Positions 44,343 through 53,365 of a stretch of DNA of 64,000 nucleotides are shown piece by piece. The notes beneath the pieces are model-generated. The model was not told where the DNA came from. It saw nothing but the letters and a program-made list of their open reading frames with translations, and searched no databases. Each line of letters begins with the position of its first letter. Positions within the stretch are counted from its first letter, which is position 1. The position numbers and the translations under genes are program-made. The stretch is from JAANXG01 sp034520625 (GTDB taxonomy: Bacteria; Pseudomonadota; Gammaproteobacteria; Arenicellales; JAANXG01). The stretch covers positions 1-64,000 of the forward strand of contig JAXHNI010000005.1 in assembly GCA_034520625.1 (NCBI GenBank), written 5' to 3'.

Positions 44343-45148
44343 GTTTGCTCCTTCCCGTTCCCGGGCGGCATGGGGAAAAACCGGCTGGTGGTGCGCTGGT
44401 ATTCACGGTAGGCGTCTCCGCGCGAGCGCAGGGCCTGTTGCTCGGTGAACGGGATACCGGTCACGAAGTTCAGGAACAAGTACATCAGCCCCAGTCCGGC
44501 CATGGTGACCCACCAGTACGGGGACCCGAAGCCGATCAGAACGTAGGCCAGCCAGTGCAGCCATTCGAAAAAGTAATTCGGATGCCGGGAGTACGCCCAG
44601 AGCCCGCGGCGGCAGACCCGGCCCCGGTTTTCCGGATGCGTCCGGAAGGTGGCCAACTGGCGGTCCGCCATCCATTCACCGCCCAGGGCAATCAGCCATA
44701 CGGCGGCGCCCGCGGCGTCCAGCCAGTCCAGCGCGCCCCGCGGAGCGAGCGAGGCCGCCGCCACCGGCAGTGCGAACATCACGGCCCACAGCGCCTGTAC
44801 CTGGAAGAACACGAACATGACCGGCTGCACGCGCTTCTCCCCCACGGCCTGCTTCATGGCGAGGTAACGGCCATCCTCGCGCTCCCGGCGCAGCCGCTCG
44901 AACAGATGCCACCCGAGCCGTGCCCCCCATACACCGATCAACAGTGACAACAGGACACCGCGCTGCAGCACTACACCCGATGCGGCGGTGATCAGGCCGA
45001 TCGCCGCCGCCGGCGTGACCAGCGCCCAGATCACATCGACGATCCCCGCCGTGCGTGTCCGCCTCTGCACCAGCCAGAACGCGAACATCACCAGCGCCGC
45101 GCCGGCCCAGGCGATCAGCAATGCCTGCCACTGGAACCCGGAATTCAC
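44339..45148 (-). CDS. DUF1295 family membrane protein (steroid 5-alpha-reductase-like)
   Basis: A 269-residue polytopic inner-membrane protein of the DUF1295 family, related to the NADPH-dependent steroid 5-alpha-reductases and isoprenylcysteine methyltransferases. The C-terminal signature GLWAYSRHPNYFFEWLHW near 180 and GIPFTEQQALRSRGDAYREYQ near 230 match the family. In this operon it probably reduces or isomerises a double bond in a modified fatty acid, which is inference. It overlaps both neighbours by four bases. Confidence 0.85.
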   Translation of the reverse strand: MNSGFQWQALLIAWAGAALVMFAFWLVQRRTRTAGIVDVIWALVTPAAAIGLITAASGVVLQRGVLLSLLIGVWGARLGWHLFERLRREREDGRYLAMKQAVGEKRVQPVMFVFFQVQALWAVMFALPVAAASLAPRGALDWLDAAGAAVWLIALGGEWMADRQLATFRTHPENRGRVCRRGLWAYSRHPNYFFEWLHWLAYVLIGFGSPYWWVTMAGLGLMYLFLNFVTGIPFTEQQALRSRGDAYREYQRTTSRFFPMPPGNGKEQT

Positions 45149-45690
45149 AGCCCCTCCCGAACCGTTGCTTCAGCCATCGTGGCCCGGGTGAGCCGCTCGA
45201 GCCCCAGCAGGCCGACCATGCTCCCGGCCCAGGCCGCCGCGATCGCGGGGAGGGCGCCGTCGCCGATGTGGATGGCGCCAATCCGGCTGCCCGCCCAGTA
45301 GGCCAAGGGCCCCAACACCGCGCCCAGCAGCGCGGCGGGCAGGTACCGGCTTCGCAGCCAGCCCAGCGAATGACGGAGGGTCATGGCGAACATCACCCAG
45401 AGACTGACCATCCAGACCGTGGACGGAGCACCAAGGCTGGCATGGGCCGGGAACGCAATAACGCCGCCCAGGACGAGCAGCGAGTCCACGACAAAGCCCA
45501 GGCCGGCGGCGGCCAGAATCAGCAGCAGTTCGTGGAAACGGCCCCCGCGGAGATACCAATGGTGCAACGCTGCCCAGGCGGCGGCGTAGACCACGCCGGC
45601 AGCGGGATAGCCCCGCGCCGCTCCCACTACGCTGACCAGCCATCCCAGTTGGAAAAGGACAAAGTTGGCGACAAGGGCTGGACTAGCCAC
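45145..45690 (-). CDS. DUF2878 family membrane protein
   Basis: A 181-residue integral membrane protein with five or so helices (LVANFVLFQLGWLVSVVGAARG, GGVIAFPAHASLG, TVWMVSLWVMFAMTLRHSLGW are typical stretches). DUF2878 genes recur beside cfa and DUF1365 genes; no biochemical function is known. I choose the GTG at 45690, which follows an AGAGGTGG ribosome-binding region and overlaps the cfa stop by 8 bases. Confidence 0.82.
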   Translation of the reverse strand: MASPALVANFVLFQLGWLVSVVGAARGYPAAGVVYAAAWAALHHWYLRGGRFHELLLILAAAGLGFVVDSLLVLGGVIAFPAHASLGAPSTVWMVSLWVMFAMTLRHSLGWLRSRYLPAALLGAVLGPLAYWAGSRIGAIHIGDGALPAIAAAWAGSMVGLLGLERLTRATMAEATVREGL

Positions 45691-46945
45691 GACCCACCTC
45701 TTCCATTCTGTTGCCCGGCCGCGCGAAAACGATCTGGTAGTTGCCGAGGTAGCGCTCGGCGAATCCGGCCTCGCAGTAGCTGAGGTAATAGCGCCACATC
45801 CTGATGAACCGGTCCGTGTATCCCAGGGCCCGGGCCTCCTGCTCGCGCCGGTCAAAATTGATTCGCCAGTCCCGGAGGGTACGCGCGTAGTGCGCGGCAA
45901 TGTCTTCCAGGTGAATGGGCTTCAGATCCGTCGACCTCTTCACCGCTTCCAGCAACGCACCCAGAGCGGGGCAGCAGCTTCCGGGAAACACGTAGCGCTG
46001 TATGAAGTCCCGGTTCCTGAGGTATCGGTCGTAGCGCTGATCGGGCATGCTGATCACCTGGATCAGCATCAGTCCGTCGTCCTTGAGCAGTCGCGAACAG
46101 CACCCGAAGTAAGTCCCCAGATTCTCGTGTCCAACGGCCTCGATCATTTCGATGGATACGAGCTTGTCGTATGTCCCTTTAAGGTTCCGATAGTCCTCCT
46201 TCAACAGCTGGATCCGCTCCTGCAGCCCCTGCTCGGCGATGCGCTTCTTCGCCAGATCATGCTGCTCATCGGAAATGGTGGTGGTGGTAACCCGGCATCC
46301 GTAGTGGCGCGCGGCATGGATCGCGAAGCTTCCCCACCCGGTGCCGATCTCCAGGACATGATCGCCGGGCCCCAGCCGCAGCTTCCGGCAGATCCTGTCC
46401 AGCTTGTTGACGGATGCATCGAACAGGGAACTTTCCGGAGCCGGGTAAATGCCGGCGGAATACGTCATGGTCTCGTCCAGGAACAGCGCGAAAAGCTCGT
46501 TGCCGAGGTCGTAGTGCTCGCGGATGTTCCTCCGGCTGCCGGCGAGCGTGTTGCGCCGCCACCAGTGCCTCAGGGATTCGATGCGGGTGGAAAGCCGGGC
46601 CAGGCCGTGGTCCATGCCGTCGGCATGTTCCGAATTGTTCACGAACAGACGGAACGCGCCGGTCAGGTCACGGCAGTGCCACTTGCCGTCCATGTAGGCG
46701 GTCGCCGCCCCGAGACTGCCGTAAACACACAGGTCGCGGTAGAAGCTCAGGTCATCCACGGAGATCTCGACGAGGCTGTCGGCGGACGGGTCCCCGTATT
46801 CCGCAACACCGAGCGCGTCCCGGATGACCAGCCGTCCGTTGTCGAAGCGCTCGAGCCGGGAAAGGGCGAGCCCACGGCACAGCCGGGTGATCGCGGAATG
46901 GGTCCGGCGGGAGGCGGCCGGGGTGGAACGGGTCATCGATTGCAT
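45683..46945 (-). CDS. cfa: Cyclopropane-fatty-acyl-phospholipid synthase
   Basis: Transfers a methylene group from SAM to cis double bonds of membrane phospholipid acyl chains. The 420-residue enzyme has the N-terminal lipid-binding domain (SLGAATAYMDGKWHCRDLTG near 77), NIREHYDLGNELFALFLDETMTYS near 138, motif I HVLEIGTGWGSFAIHAARHYG near 196 and SIEMIEAVGHENLGTYF near 265. In related bacteria members of this operon-type group also make branched methyl intermediates of furan fatty acids, so ring formation is not the only possible outcome. DUF1365 ends 1 bp upstream. Confidence 0.9.
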   Translation of the reverse strand: MQSMTRSTPAASRRTHSAITRLCRGLALSRLERFDNGRLVIRDALGVAEYGDPSADSLVEISVDDLSFYRDLCVYGSLGAATAYMDGKWHCRDLTGAFRLFVNNSEHADGMDHGLARLSTRIESLRHWWRRNTLAGSRRNIREHYDLGNELFALFLDETMTYSAGIYPAPESSLFDASVNKLDRICRKLRLGPGDHVLEIGTGWGSFAIHAARHYGCRVTTTTISDEQHDLAKKRIAEQGLQERIQLLKEDYRNLKGTYDKLVSIEMIEAVGHENLGTYFGCCSRLLKDDGLMLIQVISMPDQRYDRYLRNRDFIQRYVFPGSCCPALGALLEAVKRSTDLKPIHLEDIAAHYARTLRDWRINFDRREQEARALGYTDRFIRMWRYYLSYCEAGFAERYLGNYQIVFARPGNRMEEVGRG

Positions 46946-46946
46946 C

Positions 46947-47702
46947 TTATCTCTCCAACCGGCTGGGCTGATAATTGCCCGGATGCTCGTGGAACGGCAG
47001 GCCCTTGAGGCGCAGTTTCAGGGCCTGCCAGTAAATCGCGCTGACTACCTTCCCGGTCATGGCGGGATAGCGGGCCAACACGCGAGCCAGGCGCCGTCCC
47101 GTGACCGGCGCTGCACGCAGGCTCAGTGAGGCACTGAAGACGCGCCGGTCGCTCTCGAAGCTCTGCATGACCACCGTCAGGGTGTCGCCCGGCGGCGGCA
47201 GGCGCCAGCGGTACTGCTGGTCCATGCCCATGAACGGCGACACGTGAAACGCCTTATCGAAGCCGTGCCGCACACCGTGCCGGGCGTCCAGGACATAGCA
47301 GTGCGTTTCGCCCCAGGGCGTGTTGTGGACCTCCGCTACCACGGCGTCCAGCCTGCCGCCATCGGCGCTCCAGCAGTAGTAGAAGCTCACCGGATTCATG
47401 CAATAACCGAAGTAACGAAGATGGGTGAGCAGGCAGACCGGGCCCCGGGGGGTACGCCCGGTCTCTTTCGCCACCAGGTGCCGCACCGAAGTATCCAGCG
47501 GCTCGCCGGGATCACCGAAATGATCCGCGCGCCGGAACCACGCGACGTTCGCACCGTTCGCGGACCACAGCCACCGACCCCGGAATACCCGGGTCAGTTC
47601 GGCAAGGTCCAGGTACATCATGTACAGGCGATACTCGAACTCATGCGGCTGCGGCAATTCCCGCCTGTGCCGGACACGGCCTTCATAAACACGGCTTCTC
47701 AT
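46947..47702 (-). CDS. DUF1365 family protein
   Basis: A 251-residue protein of the DUF1365 family, function unproven. It begins YEGRVRHRRELPQPHEFEYRLYMMYLDL, and has VCLLTHLRYFGYCMNPVSFYYCW near 98 and FHVSPFMGMDQQYRWRLPPPG near 152, all hallmarks of the family. It is almost always encoded next to a FAD amine-oxidase-like protein and a CFA synthase, as here. The start overlaps the FAD gene stop in ATGA. Confidence 0.88.
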   Translation of the reverse strand: MRSRVYEGRVRHRRELPQPHEFEYRLYMMYLDLAELTRVFRGRWLWSANGANVAWFRRADHFGDPGEPLDTSVRHLVAKETGRTPRGPVCLLTHLRYFGYCMNPVSFYYCWSADGGRLDAVVAEVHNTPWGETHCYVLDARHGVRHGFDKAFHVSPFMGMDQQYRWRLPPPGDTLTVVMQSFESDRRVFSASLSLRAAPVTGRRLARVLARYPAMTGKVVSAIYWQALKLRLKGLPFHEHPGNYQPSRLER

Positions 47703-48952
47703 TGCGCCAGGCCCATGTCAAATGCCTCGCAGACATTCAACGCGCTGCGGACACCGTCCTCGTGGAAGCCGTATCCCCAGTACGCGCCGCAGTAGGAGAC
47801 GCGGTCGCGGCGAATCAATGCAGGGTGTTCCTGCTGAACCGCGTCCCGGCCGGGCAGAAAAACCGGGTGCTCATAGTCGATGCGCCGCAGGACCCGGCTT
47901 TCGTCCACAGGCGCATCGGGATTCAGGGATATGCAATAGGTTTTCCGGCTCGGGAGATTCTGGAGCATGTTCATGTTGTAGGTGACGGATGTCTGCCCGC
48001 ATCCCGCCTCCGGAATACGATAGTTCCATGCCGCCCAGATATTCCGGCGGTCGGGCAGCACGCGGGTATCGGTATGCAGCGTGACCCGGTTTTTTCGATA
48101 AGGAAACATCTCAAGGGCGCCCCGCTCATCGTCACGGGCGTCGTGCAGGATGCCTAGGGACTGGTCGGCATGGGTCGCCATGACCACCTCGTCGAAATCT
48201 TCACGCCTGTCGCCGTTGAAGCGAAGCTCCACGCCGCGCCGGCCTCGTTTCACCCCCTTCACTGGCGTTCCAAGAACGAGCCGGCCCCGGTACCCGGCGA
48301 GCATCTTTCCGACATAGCTTCTGGACCCGCCGGCGACGGTTCGCCACACGGGCCGCCCTTCCACCTGCAGCATCCGGTGGTTGTGGAGAAACTCGATGAC
48401 GAACCTCATCGGGAACGACCTGAATGTCCCGGCATCGCATGACCACAACGATGCGCCCAACGGAACCAGGTATTGATCTACGAACACACGCGAGTACTCC
48501 TCCGCGGCCAAGTAGTCGTCCACCGTGATGTCGTCGGCGAGCCCGTTCTCCAGATCGGAAACGGCTTTCTGGTTGAAGCGGAGTATGTCTCGCACCATCC
48601 ACCAGAAGGCCGGACGGACCAGGTTGCGGCGCTGGCCGAACAGCTTGTTCAGCGACGTGCCGTTGTACTCGGTCTTGGTGGATTCGCAGTGCACGCTGAA
48701 ACTCATGTCGGATTCGATGCTTTCCACGCCGAGAAGCGAGAACAACCGGCAAAGCCCGGGGTAGTTCAGCTCGTTGAACACGATGAAACCGGTGTCCACG
48801 TCAATGGACCGGTCTTTTTCCCTGAGCCGCACGGTATTCGCGTGGCCGCCGGCGCTGCCACCGGCCTCGAACAGGACGACTTCGTGCCGGCGCGCCAGAA
48901 CCCAGGCCGCGGTCAGGCCGGAAATCCCTGCTCCCACCACGGCGATCTTCAT
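47699..48952 (-). CDS. FAD-dependent NAD(P)-binding oxidoreductase (amine-oxidase-like)
   Basis: A 417-residue flavoprotein. The N-terminus KIAVVGAGISGLTAAWVLAR is a dinucleotide-binding motif, followed by the second FAD contact EAGGSAGGHANTVRL near 32 and VDTGFIVFNELNYPGL near 57. The fold is of the amine oxidase/phytoene desaturase type. In this conserved gene set it is thought to desaturate or oxidise an acyl chain; direct substrate evidence is lacking. It overlaps the desaturase and DUF1365 genes by four bases each. Confidence 0.85.
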   Translation of the reverse strand: MKIAVVGAGISGLTAAWVLARRHEVVLFEAGGSAGGHANTVRLREKDRSIDVDTGFIVFNELNYPGLCRLFSLLGVESIESDMSFSVHCESTKTEYNGTSLNKLFGQRRNLVRPAFWWMVRDILRFNQKAVSDLENGLADDITVDDYLAAEEYSRVFVDQYLVPLGASLWSCDAGTFRSFPMRFVIEFLHNHRMLQVEGRPVWRTVAGGSRSYVGKMLAGYRGRLVLGTPVKGVKRGRRGVELRFNGDRREDFDEVVMATHADQSLGILHDARDDERGALEMFPYRKNRVTLHTDTRVLPDRRNIWAAWNYRIPEAGCGQTSVTYNMNMLQNLPSRKTYCISLNPDAPVDESRVLRRIDYEHPVFLPGRDAVQQEHPALIRRDRVSYCGAYWGYGFHEDGVRSALNVCEAFDMGLAQ

Positions 48953-49908
48953 CGCCGCTCCCGGCGGCGCGGTTCGCCCGCCTCCGCCAGTACCGAGGCA
49001 GGGACCGGGCGGAGCTCTCCCACCGCCGACAGAGCGCTCATGAGACGCAGCACCCAGTAGCTGACATCGATTTCCCACCAGTAAAACCCCTGACGGGCCG
49101 CGGACGGGTACCGATGGTGATTGTTGTGCCAACCCTCTCCCAGCGTAAGCAGGGCGAGCCACAGATTGTTCCGGCTGTTGTCCCTGGTATCGAAGCGGCG
49201 GGAGCCGTACCTGTGGGCGAGGGAATTGATGGTATAGGTCGCGTGGTAAAGCAACGTCGTCGAGACGAAGAATCCCCATATCAGAAACTGGGCGCCGTTC
49301 GTACCGTAGGCTGCACCCAGCCATTCACCCAGGCCGTAGCAGAACGCGCCGTAAAGGACGAACGGTACCCAATCGAATCGTTCCAGCAGCACGAGCTCCG
49401 GGAATCGCCGCCAGTCCTTGATGTACTGCTGGGGCGCCGAGAAGCTGGACCGGGTGAGGAACCAGAGAGTGTGAGCGTACAGAATACCCTTGTGTGCGGG
49501 GGAATGCGGATCGCCGGACGTATCGGCCTGGCCGTGGTGCAGCCGATGGTGAGCCGCCCACCACAAGGGACCCCGCTGTCCGGCGGTACAGCCCAGGACG
49601 GCGAACAGGAACTGCATGGGTCGTGAAGCCGTGTAGGCTCGGTGGGAGAAGTAACGGTGATAGAAGGCGGTCACGAAAAACATGCGTACCCAGTAGGATG
49701 CCGCCGCAAACGCTACCGCGGCCGTCGACGCCCCCGTCCAGATCATCCCCAGGCAGGCCAGGTGGAACAACCAGAATGGAATCGACCGGAGCCAGTCCAC
49801 TGCGTCGTCGCTCTCCGGTGTCCGGCTGTACCGGTCATCGTTGCTGAGCCACGCCCAGAGCCTTTCCAGGCCCCGCAGGCCCGCCGAGGGTGGGGTCGAT
49901 GTATTCAT
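48949..49908 (-). CDS. Acyl-CoA / fatty-acid delta-9 desaturase
   Basis: A 319-residue membrane di-iron desaturase introducing cis double bonds into acyl chains. The three histidine boxes are HRYFSHR near 93, HHRLHH near 130 and EGWHNNHHRYP near 265, with four membrane helices between. This is the first gene of the nine-gene lipid operon. Upstream, after an 88-bp gap, ends the sensor kinase; the gap contains a tandem motif shared with the response regulator leader. Products of this enzyme are natural substrates of the CFA-type methyltransferases downstream. Confidence 0.92.
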   Translation of the reverse strand: MNTSTPPSAGLRGLERLWAWLSNDDRYSRTPESDDAVDWLRSIPFWLFHLACLGMIWTGASTAAVAFAAASYWVRMFFVTAFYHRYFSHRAYTASRPMQFLFAVLGCTAGQRGPLWWAAHHRLHHGQADTSGDPHSPAHKGILYAHTLWFLTRSSFSAPQQYIKDWRRFPELVLLERFDWVPFVLYGAFCYGLGEWLGAAYGTNGAQFLIWGFFVSTTLLYHATYTINSLAHRYGSRRFDTRDNSRNNLWLALLTLGEGWHNNHHRYPSAARQGFYWWEIDVSYWVLRLMSALSAVGELRPVPASVLAEAGEPRRRERR

Positions 49909-49954
49909 AGCCGGAAGTCTGCGGCGAAAGGCGTGAAAGGCGGGTAGTGGTGGA

Positions 49955-49970
49955 GTGAAGACGAGGTGAA
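49955..49970 (-). promoter_or_regulatory. Candidate response-regulator binding site before the lipid operon
   Basis: On the minus strand TTCACCTCGTCTTCAC contains two TTCAC half-sites with an 11-bp period, the usual spacing of OmpR-family tandem sites. It lies 47-62 bases before the desaturase start and matches 13 of 16 bases of the site at 52014-52029. Confidence 0.5.
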
Positions 49971-49996
49971 GAAAGCATGCCCCGTAAAGCCCTGCC

Positions 49997-51292
49997 TCAT
50001 TCGATGATGACCGGGGGAAAGCGCACGGTTACGGTGGTGCCCAGCTGGGGCCGACTGTCGATATCAACGGTCCAGCCGAATCTCGAGGACAAGTTCTTGA
50101 CGATGGTCAGGCCCACACCGTGTCCCCCGCGCCTGGAGTCCCCGGAGCGATAGAACGGTTTGAAGACCTGCTGAATCTCCTGCTCCGGCATGCCGATACC
50201 GCTGTCGGCGATTCGTACCCGGTCCTCGTCCACGGTGATTTCCACCTGCCCTTCGTCGGTGTAGGACAAAGCGTTGCGTATGAGATTGCCGAAAATGACC
50301 GACAAGACCCGCTCGGATGCAACCACGCTCAGCTGGGCATGCTCCGTGAGATTGACCTGGATCCTTTCGTTTCCAAGCAGTTCCACGGCCCGTCCCATTT
50401 CATCCCGCAGCAGGGCGTTCACCTGGACCGGATCCCTCGACAGCGCCTGCTCGGACTCCCGGGCGAGCAGCAGGAACGCTTCCACCAGTTCCTCCATATC
50501 CTTCGCGGAACGCTGGATCCGAAGGACCGACGTCCGTGCGGGGGAGGACAGCTCCTGCTCCGACAGCAGCATGTCCGCGGCGATGCGAATGACCGTGAGG
50601 GGGCTGCGCAGCTCGTGGCTGGCGTCGCGGGTGAAGTTGCGCTCCCGCTCCACGAAAGCGCTGATTCGCTCGGCAAAGCGGGCCAGCGCCTCCGCCAGCG
50701 TGGCCACCTCGTGGTCCGCATCCTGCGTGAACTCGGGCGCCTGAAACGCTTCCTTGTCCGGATGTTCCGGGTCCAGGGTCTGGACGGTCCGGGCCAGGGC
50801 GATCACCGGCGACACCGCGCGCCGGGACTGGCGATATGAAATCCAGGCCGACAGGTACAGCACCACCAACACCCCCGCAAGTGGGACCAGGCCGAACACA
50901 AATGCGAGGTGACCGACATTCTCACCGTCGAACAGCAGATACAGCCGGCCCCCGGGGTCCCCGGAAACGTGTACCAGCGAAAAGCCTGATCCGGTGCCGA
51001 GCTTGTGAAATCCCGCTTCAAAGCCGCGATACGCCTCGGGTACCGGCGTGCCGGGATCGTTTTCCAGGTAGCCGGTGAGATTCCGGGTATCCGGGAGCGG
51101 AAATGCCGGATCGGTGTCCCGCTGCTCCCAGAAATACGTCGCCTCGTCCCTCAGGGCCTCCTTGATGAGCACTTCTTCCAGCACGAACGCAGCCGCCCAG
51201 ACGCTGAGCACGGCGACCACGCCGATGATCACCGCCTGGAAAAGAAAAGCCTTGCCGAGGGTGTGACCGAGGCCGACTTTACGCATGTTCAC
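49997..51292 (-). CDS. Two-component sensor histidine kinase
   Basis: A 431-residue inner-membrane kinase. One helix near 15-40, a periplasmic sensor region (about 41-128), a second helix near 130-152 (FVFGLVPLAGVLVVLYLSAW), then a HAMP-like linker. The H-box FTRDASHELRSPLTVIR has His226; N-box GNLIRNALSYTDEG is near 335 and the G boxes IADSGIGMPEQEI and GGHGVGLTIVKNL follow. The sensed signal is unknown. It overlaps the response-regulator gene by four bases and precedes the lipid operon. Confidence 0.93.
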   Translation of the reverse strand: MNMRKVGLGHTLGKAFLFQAVIIGVVAVLSVWAAAFVLEEVLIKEALRDEATYFWEQRDTDPAFPLPDTRNLTGYLENDPGTPVPEAYRGFEAGFHKLGTGSGFSLVHVSGDPGGRLYLLFDGENVGHLAFVFGLVPLAGVLVVLYLSAWISYRQSRRAVSPVIALARTVQTLDPEHPDKEAFQAPEFTQDADHEVATLAEALARFAERISAFVERERNFTRDASHELRSPLTVIRIAADMLLSEQELSSPARTSVLRIQRSAKDMEELVEAFLLLARESEQALSRDPVQVNALLRDEMGRAVELLGNERIQVNLTEHAQLSVVASERVLSVIFGNLIRNALSYTDEGQVEITVDEDRVRIADSGIGMPEQEIQQVFKPFYRSGDSRRGGHGVGLTIVKNLSSRFGWTVDIDSRPQLGTTVTVRFPPVIIE

Positions 51293-51990
51293 TCATTGGT
51301 GTCGGCGATCCGGAAACCGGCACCTTGGACGGTATGGATCAGCGCCCGATCGAAAGGCTTGTCCACCTCTTTGCGCAGGTTGTAAAGATGGCTGCGCAGG
51401 GTATCGCTGTCGGGAAGAATATCGCCCCAGACCTCGCGTTCGATCTCCCGCCGGGTCACGACTCTCGGCGATCCGCGCATCAGAACGGTAAGGATCTTCA
51501 GGCCGATGGGCGAGAGCTGGATCTCCTTCCCCGCCCGGGTCACTCTCAGGGTACCGGTATCAAGCACCAGGTCTCCCACCCGGTAAGTCTCCGGACTGAC
51601 GTTACCTCGTCGGCGGCGGATCAGCGCCTTGATGCGCGCCTCCAGCTCCCGCATCTCGAATGGCTTGATGAGGTAATCGTCCGCTCCGACCTCCAGTCCC
51701 GCAACCTTGTCCTCCAGCGTATCCCGCGCGGTGAGCATCAATATCGGGGTGGAGCGGCGGCCCTCCCGCCTGAGCTTCTCGCACAGCTCCAGCCCGTCCA
51801 GGCCGGGCAGCATCAGATCGAGGATGATGGCGTCGAATTCCTGGGTCACGGCGAGATGCAGCCCGGTGATGCCGTCCGCGGCGTAGTCGACGGTATAGCC
51901 CCGATTCTCGAAATACGCGAAGACCATCTCGGCGATATCCTGATGGTCTTCGATCAGCAGCACTGCCCCGGGGTTTTCTTCAGCGTTCAT
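51289..51990 (-). CDS. OmpR-family response regulator
   Basis: A 233-residue DNA-binding regulator. The receiver domain has acidic residues in LLIEDHQDIAEM, the phospho-acceptor Asp58 in AIILDLMLPGLDG, the conserved Thr in MLTARD and Lys in LIKPFEMREL. The C-terminal winged helix (about 135-230) ends HTVQGAGFRI, as in OmpR/PhoB proteins. It heads the kinase-lipid operon gene string and has its own copy of the tandem motif 24 bases upstream. Confidence 0.94.
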   Translation of the reverse strand: MNAEENPGAVLLIEDHQDIAEMVFAYFENRGYTVDYAADGITGLHLAVTQEFDAIILDLMLPGLDGLELCEKLRREGRRSTPILMLTARDTLEDKVAGLEVGADDYLIKPFEMRELEARIKALIRRRRGNVSPETYRVGDLVLDTGTLRVTRAGKEIQLSPIGLKILTVLMRGSPRVVTRREIEREVWGDILPDSDTLRSHLYNLRKEVDKPFDRALIHTVQGAGFRIADTNE

Positions 51991-52013
51991 GACGGGAGTC
52001 TGGTTGTAGTCGT

Positions 52014-52029
52014 GTGACGACGGCGTGAA
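52014..52029 (-). promoter_or_regulatory. Candidate autoregulatory binding site of the response regulator
   Basis: On the minus strand TTCACGCCGTCGTCAC shows TTCAC and GTCAC half-sites with an 11-bp period, 24-39 bases upstream of the response-regulator start. It shares 13 of 16 bases with the site before the desaturase operon. The same region is the leader of the divergent CDF gene. Confidence 0.5.
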
Positions 52030-52188
52030 ATTGCCGCTTCGGCGCGTAGTCCGACACGCGCGTGCGGAAGCCTACCACGCAACCGGGAGAGCACCACTGT
52101 TTGGAGAGCGCATTGAACGCCGTGGTCCCCGGACCGGACAGGTATAATTGTGCGCCCGGACAGTTCATCCAACCCGACGCCGGAGCCC

Positions 52189-53340
52189 ATGACCGCAGCC
52201 TCGACAAGCACCAGAAACCAACGCTACCGGGCCACCCGCCGGGTGACGCTCATCGGCGGTATCCTGGATCTGGTGCTGGGGGTTCTCAAGCTCGTCACGG
52301 GCTACCTCGCTTCGTCCCAGGCCCTGATCGCCGACGGCGTGCATTCCATGTCAGACCTCGCCACCGACTTCATGGTGATCTGGGCCGCCCGCGAAGCGAG
52401 CCGCGCGCCCGACGCCAATCACCCCTATGGTCACCAGCGCATCGAGACCCTGGCGACCATCGTGCTGGGCCTGGCCCTGGCGGCGGTCGCTCTGGGCATC
52501 GCCTGGGATGCGGGTCAATCGGCGCTGGGCGCTGGAGCACCCACGCCGGGCGCGGCCGCCCTGCTGGTGGCCGGCTTTTCGGTGATCAGCAAGGAAGCGA
52601 TCTTTCGCTATACCATGCATATCGCCAATGAGCTCGACTCCGGGCTGCTGCGCAGCAATGCCTGGCACAGCCGGTCGGATGCCCTTTCCTCGATCGTGGT
52701 CATCATCGGCGTGGCCGGCACCATCATGGGTCACACAACCCTCGACGCCCTCGCCGCCGTCGTCGTGGCCGCGATGATAATCTGGGTGGGAGGCAGGATG
52801 GTCTGGCGCGGCATCCAGGATCTCATAGATACCGGTGTCAATCCCGGCGCCGCCCGGGAAATCGAGCAGGCCGTAAGGAACGTGGACGGTGTTCGCGACG
52901 CGCATGACCTGCGCACACGCCGCATGGGCAACGAGGTCTACCTGGACGGACACGTCCTCGTCGATCCCAAGCTGAGCGTTTCCGAGGGCCATCGCATCGG
53001 AGAAGCCGTCAGACACCGGCTGCGCACCGGATTCTCCGACATCACCGATATCACCATCCATATCGATGCGGAAGACGACGAGGCATATCAAAGATCGGCC
53101 CATCTGCCGCTGCGCCCGGACGCCGACGCCCTGCTGAACGAGCACTGGTCGGCGATCCCCGAATCGAAGTTGATTGCCCGGCGGGTCTACCACTATCTCG
53201 ACGGCAAACTCCACGTGGAAATACACCTGCCCATCGGAGCCTTCTCCGGCGTCGAGCAGGCCGTCGAAACGGCGCGAAAGCTGCGGGACTCCGTGGCTGG
53301 CGACCCGCGCGTGGCCCAGGTGGAAGTCCTGTACCGGTAG
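52189..53340 (+). CDS. Cation diffusion facilitator family transporter
   Basis: A 383-residue inner-membrane divalent-cation/proton antiporter. The transmembrane domain of six helices begins VTLIGGILDLVLGVLKLVTGY, and helix 2 has the metal-site motif ALIADGVHSMSDLATDF with aspartates. HAWHSRSDALSS-like AWHSRSDALSSIVV near 163 supplies the helix 5 histidine and aspartate, and the C-terminal cytoplasmic domain starts near 215. ATG 52189 is preferred over GTG 52150 because TATAAT at 52143-52148 would leave the GTG upstream of the transcript. The transported metal is not clear. Confidence 0.9.
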   Translation: MTAASTSTRNQRYRATRRVTLIGGILDLVLGVLKLVTGYLASSQALIADGVHSMSDLATDFMVIWAAREASRAPDANHPYGHQRIETLATIVLGLALAAVALGIAWDAGQSALGAGAPTPGAAALLVAGFSVISKEAIFRYTMHIANELDSGLLRSNAWHSRSDALSSIVVIIGVAGTIMGHTTLDALAAVVVAAMIIWVGGRMVWRGIQDLIDTGVNPGAAREIEQAVRNVDGVRDAHDLRTRRMGNEVYLDGHVLVDPKLSVSEGHRIGEAVRHRLRTGFSDITDITIHIDAEDDEAYQRSAHLPLRPDADALLNEHWSAIPESKLIARRVYHYLDGKLHVEIHLPIGAFSGVEQAVETARKLRDSVAGDPRVAQVEVLYR

Positions 53341-53365
53341 ACGGACTACGGCCCCTTCCTTTCGC

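Noticed and set aside
52150..52188. GTG start for the CDF transporter, 13 codons upstream
   Set aside because: It overlaps the probable -10 TATAAT, and the ATG at 52189 gives a normal N-terminus.
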